Part shown: positions 27,962-35,855 of the stretch, piece after piece
Numbering within the stretch: the stretch's first letter is position 1
Layout: each line of letters begins with the position of its first letter
From: an uncultured Lachnospiraceae bacterium
GTDB taxonomy: Bacteria > Bacillota > Clostridia > Lachnospirales > Lachnospiraceae
DNA length: 64,000 nt
Assembly: GCA_902789735.1 (NCBI GenBank)
Contig: CADAOZ010000005.1
Coordinates: 62,001-126,000, forward strand
Direction of reading: 5' to 3'
Translations under genes and position numbers: made by a program
Notes under the pieces: model-generated
The model's database searches: none
What the model was told of the DNA's origin: nothing
The model's input: only the letters and a program-made list of their open reading frames with translations

Positions 27962-28044
27962 GTTAACGCAGAAAGAAACCGCGCTGACCTCTTGTAAGGC
28001 CGCGCGGCTGCTTATCATAAATGGGGTATTAAGTTGTTTCTTTA

Positions 28045-29964
28045 TTAAGTTGCTTCTTTATAAAGTACGTTCAGCAGTGTCTGGAAGGAATCCGCCTCCG
28101 CGATCTTACGCAGCAGCTCCGGATCATGGGTAATACAGATGATTTCATCATAGACCCGGATCAGCAGGCTGTCATTGGCGTCATCCACCTCCGGCAGGCC
28201 CATCATAAAGACGACACTGACCTCCCTGCCCTTCTGCTGTACCGGCCGTGGAAATACGCCGATTGCCAGAATCAGCTTGTCCGCCGCGTACTGCACATGA
28301 TGAGGAATGGCTACCTGGTGGTCGAATACCATGGTGCCCCTGGCTTCTCTCTCCGCCAGGCGCTTTCCGAATTCCATATCGACCTGTCCGCTGGCCGCCA
28401 GCGAATCTGCCATTATGGAAATTCCCTCTTCGTAAGACGCTGCCTGGTCCAGTACAAAGAAGCGGCTTTCGTCCAGCAGGCCGGCCATGATGAACCAGTT
28501 GTTATCCATCATGGGGACATCGATCTTATCCCAGTATTTGGCTTTCTCAATCTTGTGGCGCAGTTCCTGCTCGTTAAAGATTTCCCGGATCCGGATGACC
28601 GGACGGCTGCAGGGGACAGACAGTTCCTCCGTTGTCAGCACAATGCTGAAGGAATCCAGCAGTTCCTCATCTACGGCATCCCCGCTGTACATCTCGATCT
28701 CAACACCGCGGTCCAGGATCTTGCGCAGCTGGACCATGATCAGGCGGCTGGAGATCCGGCCGAAGCTGCTGACGACCGCCACCCGGAATTCTCGGAACTG
28801 GTTCATATTGCTCTCCGCCAGATATACGCCGAAATAGGTAGTCAGCAGAATCCTTTCCTCCTCCGGTACCGTCAGGCCGGTGGCTTCCGAGATGACTTCC
28901 GCCGCGATCCCCGCCATCTGATATGCCAGGGGAAACTTATGGCGGATCTCATCATCCATGTGATCGGTATCCAGCCGCACCCGGAATCGGAGGCGGTTGA
29001 GCATGAACATCATATGGTACTGGAATTCTTCAGAAAAGCGTTCCATATCCACAGCGATATCCAGCCTGTTCCGGATTTCGTCGAAAATTTTCCGGATAAT
29101 GGGTTGGACCCTTTCATCCAGTTCAATGGCATACATACTGCCCAGGTCCGCCGGTGTACGCATCCCAATAATGGGCATGAAGATAAAGAGTTTTTCTTCT
29201 ACCGGGATTTCCGTATGCAGGCTTACGCCGATCCGGTTCATCAGGCTGTCAATATCGGAAAACTCTTTTCGGGCTGTCAGGTTATAATATTTCTCCGGCA
29301 GTCTCCCTATGAAATGTCCTGTCAGAAAGCGGTCCAGGGTGATCGTTACGTACTGACGGAACTGCTTTTTGACATTTTTGCTGAGGGAAGATTTCCTTTC
29401 CGCTTCCTCCAGCATGGCAGAGATCTCCCTGTCCAGAGGATAATCCCGGTAAATCGCCTCATAATTATTCTCCAGCACATATCTGCGGATATCAAATTCA
29501 TTCCCGTGCAGCAGAAGCCCCTTGCTGGTCTTGCCTACCACTGTAAGCCCGTAGGAGGATATATCGGAACGCAGCTTTTTCAGATCACCGATCAATGTCG
29601 TCCTGCCGATATTCATTTCATAAGCCAGTTCGTCTGTCAGCAGCGGTTCCGGGGAACGCATCAGCTGGCCGAACACATAATCCATCCGGTTCTGCGGCGT
29701 GTTGAACATTCCGTCCGTTTCACTGATCCTGACATAGCGGATCCGGAACTGATCATTATCATAGACCCGGAGACTGTATTTGCCCTGTTCTCCGGTGATT
29801 ACTGCGCAGCCTTCCAGATCAGTATTCAGCTGTTTGATATCATTACGGATCGTTCGTTCACTGACGCCGAATTTCTGCGCCAGCGCGCTTACTCTCAGTA
29901 CTGAATTCCGCCGGAATGCCTGCAGAATATTGGCTGCCCGGTTATCGCTGAATAAACTCTTCAT
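28045..29964 (-). CDS. PRD/EIIA-containing transcriptional activator of the glucitol PTS operon
   Basis: A 639-residue MtlR/BglG-type activator: HTH_11 (about 8-60), Mga-like HTH (about 105-165), PRD1 and PRD2 (histidines visible in LTGHFIGRLP and EFQYHMMFMLNRLRF), a IIB-Gat-like domain (about 400-490) and a C-terminal EIIA of the mannitol/fructose type (about 500-637) with the active histidine in VAIPHH. Such proteins bind DNA and are switched by PTS phosphorylation of the PRD and EIIA histidines according to substrate transport. It follows the IIA gene after a terminator, with its own 264-base AT-rich upstream region. Regulation of the glucitol operon is inferred from context. Confidence 0.88.
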   Translation of the reverse strand: MKSLFSDNRAANILQAFRRNSVLRVSALAQKFGVSERTIRNDIKQLNTDLEGCAVITGEQGKYSLRVYDNDQFRIRYVRISETDGMFNTPQNRMDYVFGQLMRSPEPLLTDELAYEMNIGRTTLIGDLKKLRSDISSYGLTVVGKTSKGLLLHGNEFDIRRYVLENNYEAIYRDYPLDREISAMLEEAERKSSLSKNVKKQFRQYVTITLDRFLTGHFIGRLPEKYYNLTARKEFSDIDSLMNRIGVSLHTEIPVEEKLFIFMPIIGMRTPADLGSMYAIELDERVQPIIRKIFDEIRNRLDIAVDMERFSEEFQYHMMFMLNRLRFRVRLDTDHMDDEIRHKFPLAYQMAGIAAEVISEATGLTVPEEERILLTTYFGVYLAESNMNQFREFRVAVVSSFGRISSRLIMVQLRKILDRGVEIEMYSGDAVDEELLDSFSIVLTTEELSVPCSRPVIRIREIFNEQELRHKIEKAKYWDKIDVPMMDNNWFIMAGLLDESRFFVLDQAASYEEGISIMADSLAASGQVDMEFGKRLAEREARGTMVFDHQVAIPHHVQYAADKLILAIGVFPRPVQQKGREVSVVFMMGLPEVDDANDSLLIRVYDEIICITHDPELLRKIAEADSFQTLLNVLYKEAT

Positions 29965-30064
29965 AAATCATCCCGCCCTTTTTCTAATAGATACACAAAC
30001 CTGTAAACATTCTAACGAAAAACATTTCTGTCATTAATGCCAAATTTTTCCAGTTGAACGGAAA

Positions 30065-30164
30065 TTACAAATACAGAATATCTTTGTTAATATCTTACAA
30101 ATATTGATTTTATTTGATGTTCGATATCTTCCAAATACACATTTCCTATCCATATTTCCAAATG
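30065..30164. promoter_or_regulatory. Iterated TTMCAAATA motif upstream of the PRD/EIIA regulator
   Basis: Four copies of TTACAAATA or TTCCAAATR begin at 30065, 30095, 30129 and 30156, two of them inside a longer ATATCTTNCAAATA. The gap 29965-30228 is strikingly AT-rich compared with the rest of the window and otherwise has no gene. The motif may be a binding site, but the base composition makes chance repeats possible. Confidence 0.35.
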
Positions 30165-30220
30165 AATAACGCAAAGAAATACTTCAGGAAAACGGATTTC
30201 CTCAATAATGCTCCATAATT

Positions 30221-30262
30221 AAAATGATTCCCGGTCCTGCCGGTCAGGCTGCAGGACCGGGA
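30221..30262 (-). terminator. Terminator of the glucitol PTS operon
   Basis: A 12-bp perfect stem (TCCCGGTCCTGC with GCAGGACCGGGA, 10-base loop) followed on the minus strand by ATCATTTTAATT, about 45 bases after the IIA stop. Confidence 0.8.
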
Positions 30263-30305
30263 TCATCCGGCGTCAGGCTGTATTTTCGCCGGCGGAGCCT
30301 GTGCT

Positions 30306-30680
30306 TCAGGGCTCCACAACCAGGAACATGGTGCCAATCCCCATCTCGGGCTCGGTCTGTCCGGGTGCCAGCTTTACATACATGGTTCCCATCATTTCAG
30401 GCTCGGTCAGGCCGGTGAAGCTGACGGTCATATGTCCCAGACCTGCCAGTGTTACGGGTGCCTCAGGACCGACACAGGTGATTTCATAGGCCTGGTCATC
30501 GATGATCAGGAACTGTCCTGCCTTTAACTCGCCGTTGATCGGATTGATGTTTACGGAATAGCAGTAATCCCTGAGCTCTTCGGGGGCGTTATCGCCGAAG
30601 ATAATGAACATGCCGGATCCTTTGAACTCATCCACGCTGCTGCCTGCTGCCTTGACCTGGTTTCTGTAAATAACTTTCAT
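30306..30680 (-). CDS. PTS glucitol/sorbitol-type IIA component without the usual catalytic histidine
   Basis: A 124-residue protein of the IIA-Gut family: MKVIYRNQVKAAG, FGDNAPEELRDYC, YEITCVGPEAP and LAGLGHMTVSFTG are all family segments. In Escherichia coli GutB the phosphorylated residue is His43 in CFIH; the ungapped alignment places CYSV here, with valine at that position. The only histidine is the structural one in LGHMTV. Either phosphotransfer uses another IIA (for example the EIIA domain of the neighbouring regulator) or this protein has become regulatory. ATG preceded by AGGGGAGG. Last gene of the operon. Confidence 0.85.
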   Translation of the reverse strand: MKVIYRNQVKAAGSSVDEFKGSGMFIIFGDNAPEELRDYCYSVNINPINGELKAGQFLIIDDQAYEITCVGPEAPVTLAGLGHMTVSFTGLTEPEMMGTMYVKLAPGQTEPEMGIGTMFLVVEP

Positions 30681-30732
30681 TTTATTCCTCCCCTTACCGT
30701 ATTCAGACCGGCAATGTGTATTTTCTGATTTT

Positions 30733-30814
30733 TCTGTGTTACTTTTCTTTGTGGTTTTTTCTCTGTGTCACTTTTCTTTGTGGTTTTATTCTCTGCGCTG
30801 CTTTTCTGATTCTG
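30733..30814 (-). repeat. Degenerate 29-bp tandem repeat in the IIB-IIA spacer
   Basis: Two good copies and one decayed copy of a unit reading TCTGTGTYACTTTTCTTTGT on the plus strand, period 29 bases. In the minus-strand message it gives a purine-rich, A-rich stretch before the IIA ribosome site. The 252-base spacer 30681-30932 has no gene. Confidence 0.7.
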
Positions 30815-30879
30815 AATGCTGACGCAAAGCGAGGTATTCTGCCCTCTGTGTGTATGGATCTGGATTTCTTTTATCTGTA

Positions 30880-30911
30880 CCGTCCTCCATGGCTGCTGCC
30901 ATGAAGGACGG
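30880..30911 (-). repeat. Hairpin after the IIB gene
   Basis: A 14-bp stem with one mismatch (CCGTCCTTCATGGC with GCCATGGAGGACGG) and a four-base loop, about 20 bases after the IIB/C2 stop. No T-tract follows, so it probably stabilises or attenuates the message rather than ends it. Confidence 0.55.
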
Positions 30912-30932
30912 CGGTGGTCGTTATGGATTCAA

Positions 30933-31955
30933 TCAATAGAGGCCGAAGCTGGCGAAATAGGCGATCAGGACACGGAGCCAGCCGGTCAGGAAACGGGAGT
31001 ACATGACGGACAGGACACCGACTTCGATGGTTTCGGGCTCTGCTTCTGCAAGGCCGAGACCTACGGGGATAAAGTCGCAGGCGCCCTGGCAGTTGATGGC
31101 GAACAGAGCAGGCAGCGCCAGGCTGGGAGCAACGTTGCCCTGGGCGATCTGGTCACCGATCAGGGTACCGATGATCTGGGCGATAACAGCGCCGGGTCCG
31201 AGCAGAGCGGACAGGCCGGGGATGGAGCAGATGATGCCGAGGATCAGGAGACCTACGATGTTGCCTGCCAGAGGCTGCATAAGTTTGGCGAAGACTGTAC
31301 CGATACCGGAACCGTTAATGATACCAACCAGCATGGATACGAATGCCATGAAGGGAAGGAGGGTGATGATACAGGTCTGGATCGCGTCACGGGCTGCCTG
31401 ATAGAAGGTATTGACGACTTTGCCTACGCCGAGGCCGAGGGAAGTAATGAAGCTCTTCTTTTCCTGCTGGGCCAGGGTCTTGGAGATGCTCAGATCGCCG
31501 GTGTACTTCACGCCGTCGCTCTTCTTTTCTTCTTCCGCTGCGGGTTCTGCTGCTTCAGCGGCAGCGGCGGCTGCGGAGGGATCCGCCAGGGATACCTGGT
31601 TGGGGCCTACTGCGGATACATAAATGTCTTCTTTGATGTACTGGGCCATGGGGCCGGACTTGCCGGTGGGCATTACGTTGGCGGTCGGGATTCCCTTCTT
31701 GGGATACAGGCCGCAGCGAAGTGTGCCGCCGCAGTCAACAATGACCATTGCCAGCTCGTCTTCCGGGCAGGAGGTCTTGAAGCCGTTTACAGGTGTCATA
31801 CCGGACAGTTCTACGATCTTGGCCAGACACTCGGGCTCCGCGCCGCCGCCGGTGATGAACATGACTTTGTTTCTCTTCTCTGTAGGAACGATTGTTAAGG
31901 GACCGCCAAAACCACTGGGACCTCTCTCGATACGGATTGCTCTTAATTCTGCCAT
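30933..31955 (-). CDS. PTS glucitol/sorbitol-specific IIB-IIC2 component
   Basis: A 340-residue protein equivalent to SrlE/GutE. The N-terminal IIB domain (about 1-125) has the phosphocysteine in [17 protein letters not shown]. An Ala/Glu-rich linker (about 125-150) joins it to the membrane IIC2 domain (about 175-340) with four to five hydrophobic helices ([40 protein letters not shown]). It takes phosphate from IIA and passes it to glucitol or a similar hexitol during import. Central gene of the operon between IIC and IIA. Confidence 0.93.
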   Translation of the reverse strand: MAELRAIRIERGPSGFGGPLTIVPTEKRNKVMFITGGGAEPECLAKIVELSGMTPVNGFKTSCPEDELAMVIVDCGGTLRCGLYPKKGIPTANVMPTGKSGPMAQYIKEDIYVSAVGPNQVSLADPSAAAAAAEAAEPAAEEEKKSDGVKYTGDLSISKTLAQQEKKSFITSLGLGVGKVVNTFYQAARDAIQTCIITLLPFMAFVSMLVGIINGSGIGTVFAKLMQPLAGNIVGLLILGIICSIPGLSALLGPGAVIAQIIGTLIGDQIAQGNVAPSLALPALFAINCQGACDFIPVGLGLAEAEPETIEVGVLSVMYSRFLTGWLRVLIAYFASFGLY

Positions 31956-32073
31956 TCTGTTTTCCTTTCAACCGGATCTCTACCGGATTTTCAATCTGAT
32001 GTTTTATTTACCAAACAATTATGAATATCAATGTAGACTGATCTTCAATCCCGACAGGATGTAACTGTCTTAT

Positions 32074-32628
32074 TTATGCTTCTTCTTTGGTGAAGCTTCT
32101 GTTCAGCTTCACGCCCTGCTGCTTCTCAACGTAAATGGTCGTGAATTCTGTGACCCAGCCGGAGATGAAGTTGGCGACAAGACCGACCAGGAGGTAACGG
32201 ACTGCCAGGGGTGTTACGTCAAGTCCCAGAGCAGTGACACCGTTTGCGATGCCCAGCCATACGAAGAGCTCACCGGCATTGATGTGAGGGAAAATACCGT
32301 TGTTGGTATGGCAGTGATAGGTAACGGAAGCGTAGAAGGCGGGCTTGTAGAACTCAGGCATGAATCTGCCGATGGAGAGGGCTACAGGGTTGCCCAGCAT
32401 GAATGCGGAGATAAAGGGAAGTACCGCGTAACGGAGGACGGGGTTGCCCGCGCAGACCTTTGCGATCTTTCCGACGGAGTCTTCACCGGCCAGGGCGATG
32501 ACGGCGTTCATCAGAACGAGCAGCATCAGGACCTGGGGGATGATTCCTGTGACCCAGCTGACGAACTGCGCGCCGCCGAGTGCGAAGAGGTTCATGAAAC
32601 CGGAAGCTAATTTAACGATAAAATCCAT
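32074..32628 (-). CDS. PTS glucitol/sorbitol-specific IIC component
   Basis: A 184-residue membrane protein of the EII-Gut family (SrlA/GutA). Hydrophobic helices include TGIIPQVLMLLVLMNAVIAL and TALGLDVTPLAVRYLLVGLV; the conserved loop PAFYASVTYHCHTNNGIFPH (about 94-113) likely contributes to the sugar site. Together with the IIC2 part of the next gene it forms the hexitol channel. Confidence 0.93.
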   Translation of the reverse strand: MDFIVKLASGFMNLFALGGAQFVSWVTGIIPQVLMLLVLMNAVIALAGEDSVGKIAKVCAGNPVLRYAVLPFISAFMLGNPVALSIGRFMPEFYKPAFYASVTYHCHTNNGIFPHINAGELFVWLGIANGVTALGLDVTPLAVRYLLVGLVANFISGWVTEFTTIYVEKQQGVKLNRSFTKEEA

Positions 32629-32717
32629 TTGTTACCACCTTTCTTAATTGAATAATGTATGTACAGCATCCTGCGAGATCTTCCGATCTCCGGTTGTTTG
32701 GTACACCTGGATTCTGT

Positions 32718-33167
32718 TCAGGCTGCGGATCTGCGTCCGAACAGATTTCTGGCGGCAATTCCGACTTTCTGGAAGGGTGAGGGCGGATCCGGTATGACTT
32801 CGCCTCTTGTGAACTTCCTGTAGGTCAGCGCGGCGTCTTCTATGGCCAGGCCCAGATTTTTATGGTTCCTGGGACCGTCTTCTTTTTTCAGATCACCGAC
32901 GTATCTTCCCTCGAATCCGGGAAAATCTCTGACCCTCGCCAGGAAGGTCACGCCTTCCAGTTTTTTTCCTTTTCGGATCTTGCCTTTGTCATCGATCAGG
33001 AACATGACGATGGCGCCGGCATGGAATCCGCCTGCCTTCCGGCCGACCGCGACCTTCCCCTGCCTTCTCAATTTGACGAATTCATCTGAGAAATGCTTCA
33101 TCTGTATGCCTGACAGAAGTGCCTGCAGCACGAATGCGATGGCAATTACTAAAACCAGCTGTAACAT
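32718..33167 (-). CDS. gutM: GutM-family glucitol operon activator
   Basis: A 149-residue GutM/SrlM family protein. A single N-terminal membrane helix (residues 1-19) is followed by the family core GRKAGGFHAGAIVMFLIDDKG and ITFLARVRDFPGF-type segment (here VTFLARVRDFPGFEGRYVGDL). In Escherichia coli GutM is an auxiliary activator of the gut operon. Its position between the dehydrogenase and IIC genes is the usual Bacillota order. Confidence 0.9.
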   Translation of the reverse strand: MLQLVLVIAIAFVLQALLSGIQMKHFSDEFVKLRRQGKVAVGRKAGGFHAGAIVMFLIDDKGKIRKGKKLEGVTFLARVRDFPGFEGRYVGDLKKEDGPRNHKNLGLAIEDAALTYRKFTRGEVIPDPPSPFQKVGIAARNLFGRRSAA

Positions 33168-33322
33168 CGTGTTCCCTCCTTGTACTGACGGGCGGGCCCC
33201 TGTCCGGCGCCCGCTCCGGTCTTTAGGTTGCTTTTATACTATTCGTATTACTATCTGTGTTGCTTTGTGTCCGGTGTGATCCGGCCTGCCGCGCAGGCTT
33301 TCGTCTCATCTGTGCCGGGGCA

Positions 33323-34120
33323 TCAGCCTCTGGACTTACCGCCGGAGATGTTGATGGTCGTTCCTGTGATGTAGCTTGCCTTGTCGGATACCAGGAAGGC
33401 GACCGCGTTGCCGACCTCGTCCAGCTTGCCGTCACGGCCCAGCGGAATGGTCTTGCTGTAGTCAGTGGAAAGGTTCTCGGGCTTTACACCGCGGGTATAG
33501 GCCAGGGCTTCGTTGTAAGCGGGAGTACGCAGGCCGGTGGCTTCCATGATGCCGGGGGCAACTGCCAGAACGCGGATGTTATATTTGCCCAGCTCCTTGG
33601 CCCAGGATCTTGTGAAGCTGTCGCAGGCACCCTTGGTAGCGGAGTAGGCTGACTGTCCCTGGGATCCTTCTTTACCGGACTCGGAAGACATGTTGAGGAT
33701 CACGCCGCCGCCCTGTTTGAGCATGACTCTGGCGCAGGCCTGGGCTACCAGGAAGAGGCCCTTGACGTTGACGCCGAACATCTTGTCAAAGGAATCAACG
33801 CTGAGTTCGTACTCGGGATGCTCGCCCTTTACATCGACCAGCAGGCGGGGCATGTTGATGCCGGCGTTGTTGACGACCGCGTCGATGGTGCCGTATTTCG
33901 CGACGACCGTGTCTGCCATAGCCTGGACACTGGCGGGATCTGTAACGTTGCATGCGACACAGTAAGCGCCGTCGATCTCATCCCCGGTCTTGACGCTCAT
34001 GTCAACGATGACCGCGTTTGCGCCGACTGCCTGCAGGCAGCTGACAACGTGCTTGCCGATGCCGGACGCGCCGCCTGTGACGATAACAACTTTGCCTTCA
34101 AGATTTAACCAGTTACTCAT
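33323..34120 (-). CDS. srlD: Sorbitol-6-phosphate 2-dehydrogenase, SDR family
   Basis: A 265-residue short-chain dehydrogenase. The NAD-binding TGGASGIGK is at residues 15-23, NNAGINMP follows, and the catalytic Ser/Tyr/Lys set is seen in NMSSESG and YSATKGA. In a glucitol PTS operon its role is oxidation of imported D-sorbitol-6-phosphate to fructose-6-phosphate with NAD+. First gene of the operon, preceded by an operator-like palindrome at 34228-34254. Activity on related hexitol phosphates is possible. Confidence 0.88.
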   Translation of the reverse strand: MSNWLNLEGKVVIVTGGASGIGKHVVSCLQAVGANAVIVDMSVKTGDEIDGAYCVACNVTDPASVQAMADTVVAKYGTIDAVVNNAGINMPRLLVDVKGEHPEYELSVDSFDKMFGVNVKGLFLVAQACARVMLKQGGGVILNMSSESGKEGSQGQSAYSATKGACDSFTRSWAKELGKYNIRVLAVAPGIMEATGLRTPAYNEALAYTRGVKPENLSTDYSKTIPLGRDGKLDEVGNAVAFLVSDKASYITGTTINISGGKSRG

Positions 34121-34227
34121 TTTTTTCCTCCTTTGTTCTTTCCGGTCTTCCGGATCCTTTATAACTTTCTGTTCTTTAGCGGTTTCTCCCGGGGGTTTTT
34201 TGTGTTCCCCTCTTGTTGATGCTATGT

Positions 34228-34254
34228 TAATAAACTTTTATAAATTGTTTAATA
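34228..34254 (-). promoter_or_regulatory. Operator-like site upstream of the glucitol PTS operon
   Basis: AACTTTTATAAATTGTTT within an imperfect AT-rich palindrome, about 110 bases before the dehydrogenase start. It matches the two sites before the short PRD regulator (27871-27961) in nearly all core positions, suggesting one regulator serves both. Confidence 0.55.
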
Positions 34255-34360
34255 CAAGTATTTTCGAAGGGGTGGAAATTCATTAGCACCGGTCATTTCC
34301 GCGGGCTGGAAACGTACTGTACTATCTGCCGCGTCCGGAAAGGCCGGAGAGATTCCCAAT

Positions 34361-34392
34361 AAAAAAACCGCAGGGATTAACAATTCCTGCGG
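34361..34392 (-). terminator. Orphan intrinsic terminator (attenuator or small RNA end)
   Basis: On the minus strand CCGCAGG and CCTGCGG pair around a loop holding ATTGTTA, followed by TTTTTTTA. No minus-strand gene lies just upstream; vanZ there is on the plus strand. It either ends a small RNA starting near 34400-34500 or attenuates a long leader of the glucitol operon. The 393-base gap 34121-34513 otherwise holds the operator-like site and the vanZ ribosome site. Confidence 0.7.
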
Positions 34393-34513
34393 CATGGCCT
34401 GCGGACCCGATGCTATACTTAATGCTCGAATCCATCTGTATGGTGTTTCTGACATCTGAAATGAGATATTCTGAAATGATTTACAATATATAGTACTTAC
34501 ATGGAGGTATTAC

Positions 34514-35209
34514 ATGCCTGAACAATTTTTATATAATGTCAGCCGCTTTCTGGAGGCGGCCCATCTTCTGGAGGGCCTGTCCGGCCTGCGGCCTTATTTT
34601 ACAAGGCAGGTCCTGGTCATCGGCCTGGTCGTTTTCGGAACGGCCGCCCTTCTGGCGGTCCTGTCCGGCCTGACCGTCCGCCACCGGCCCCTGCTCCCTT
34701 TCCGCTGGGCCCTTCTCCTGATCTATTTATATGGAAATATGTATTTTACCCTGCTGAACCGGAGCATCGATTCCTACTACGGGATCCAGGAGGAAGCCTT
34801 TTTCGCCTACCGCAATTCCATGGTCTTTGACTACGGCCCCCTCTACACGCTGCAGCAGCTGCTGCACGCGGACTGGTCGGGCGGCCTGTCCACCGTCCAT
34901 ATTATTTCCACGGAGCCTCTGGAAGGAATCTTCCTGAACATACTCCTTTATATCCCCCTGGGCTATTTGCTGCCCTACGCCTTCGGCTGGTTCAGCCGCG
35001 GCCTGCTCCTGTGGAAGACGATCCTGGCCGGCTTTCTCCTGTCCTGCGCGACGGAAGCCATCCAGCTCCATTATCATATGGGCTGCTATGACCTGGACGA
35101 TATCATGAACAATACCCTGGGCACCGCCATCGGCGCCCTGCTGTACGGTCTTCTCCTGTGGTTCTTCGATTACAGGAAGCGGCACATAAAACGGCCGCGG
35201 ACAGTTTAA
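34514..35209 (+). CDS. VanZ family membrane protein
   Basis: A 231-residue integral membrane protein with about five hydrophobic helices. The VanZ-like hallmarks are NMYFTLLNRSIDSYYG, LEGIFLNILLYIPLGYLLPY and the C-terminal CATEAIQLHYHMGCYDLDD followed by NNTLGTAIG. The founding member modestly raises teicoplanin resistance; the general biochemical role is unknown. GGAGG precedes the ATG. The stop codon lies within its terminator hairpin. Confidence 0.88.
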   Translation: MPEQFLYNVSRFLEAAHLLEGLSGLRPYFTRQVLVIGLVVFGTAALLAVLSGLTVRHRPLLPFRWALLLIYLYGNMYFTLLNRSIDSYYGIQEEAFFAYRNSMVFDYGPLYTLQQLLHADWSGGLSTVHIISTEPLEGIFLNILLYIPLGYLLPYAFGWFSRGLLLWKTILAGFLLSCATEAIQLHYHMGCYDLDDIMNNTLGTAIGALLYGLLLWFFDYRKRHIKRPRTV

Positions 35210-35232
35210 ACTGTCCGCAGCCGTTTTTCTTT
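35188..35232. terminator. Bidirectional terminator between vanZ-like gene and yfbR
   Basis: The palindrome GCGGACAGTTTAAACTGTCC-GC extended by AAACGGC/GCCGTTT is followed on the plus strand by TTCTTTTT. It contains the stop codon of the VanZ gene and sits 18 bases from the yfbR stop on the other strand. Confidence 0.8.
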
Positions 35233-35249
35233 TTCCATGCAGTTCTGCT

Positions 35250-35855
35250 TCAGCCCAGTTCATCCAGCGTCCTGCCATAAGGAGGCAGGAATTCTGTCAG
35301 GAAATCTGTCAGTTCCGGCAGGTCCTCTGCCATCTTTTCGATGGAACGAAGGGTGCTTTCCTTGGCCGTACGGAATTCCCGGTTTCCGGAGTTCTCCTCC
35401 TCCATGCACTTGATCAGGGCCGACAGCTTGTCCGCCGCCTTGACCAGCCTGCGCATGTAGCGCTCGTCTTCGTTCTCCGTATCCTGGCGGAAGATTTCCA
35501 CATAGGCCGGACGCAGATCCTCCGGCAGGCGCTGCAGCAGATGGTCTTCCGCCGCCGCCTCGACTTCCCGGTAGGCGTCCCGGATATGCCGGTTATAATA
35601 CTTGACCGGCGTCGGCAAATCCCCCGTAATGATCTCGGAGGCGTCGTGGTAAATGCCGATCAGGGCCGCCCTGTCGGCGTCCAGATGCCGTCCGTAGCGC
35701 GTGTTGGCGATGACACAGAGGGCGTGGGCGATCATGGCCACCTCCATGGCGTGCTCACTGAGATTCTCGGGCCTGGAATTGCGCATCAGGGCCCAGCGCT
35801 CTATATATTTCATTCTCGCGATGGTCGCGAAAAAGCTGTATGTCTTTTTCTTCAA
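35250..35855 (-). CDS. yfbR: 5'-deoxynucleotidase, HD superfamily (YfbR-like)
   Basis: A 201-residue HD-domain phosphohydrolase. Metal ligands are visible in NLSEHAMEVAMIAH and IGIYHDASEIITGDLPTPVK, a segment very close to Escherichia coli YfbR, which removes phosphate from deoxyribonucleoside 5'-monophosphates. The start is a TTG with AGGAG six bases upstream; TTG overlaps the TGA stop of the rhomboid gene, so the two are translationally coupled. A later start at MKYIERW is possible but less well placed. Confidence 0.9.
   Translation of the reverse strand: MKKKTYSFFATIARMKYIERWALMRNSRPENLSEHAMEVAMIAHALCVIANTRYGRHLDADRAALIGIYHDASEIITGDLPTPVKYYNRHIRDAYREVEAAAEDHLLQRLPEDLRPAYVEIFRQDTENEDERYMRRLVKAADKLSALIKCMEEENSGNREFRTAKESTLRSIEKMAEDLPELTDFLTEFLPPYGRTLDELG

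Noticed and set aside
28126..29904. 592-codon plus-strand open frame opposite the PRD/EIIA regulator
   Set aside because: Antisense shadow with His/Gln-rich nonsense composition and no ribosome site.
34361..34392. A BglG/LicT-type RAT antiterminator site
   Set aside because: Only ATTGTTA and its surroundings match; the RAT consensus does not fit over its full length, and the nearby regulators are DNA-binding PRD proteins.
34249..34455. 68-codon minus-strand open frame before the glucitol operon
   Set aside because: An intrinsic terminator lies inside it and the composition is not protein-like; an RNA element is more likely.
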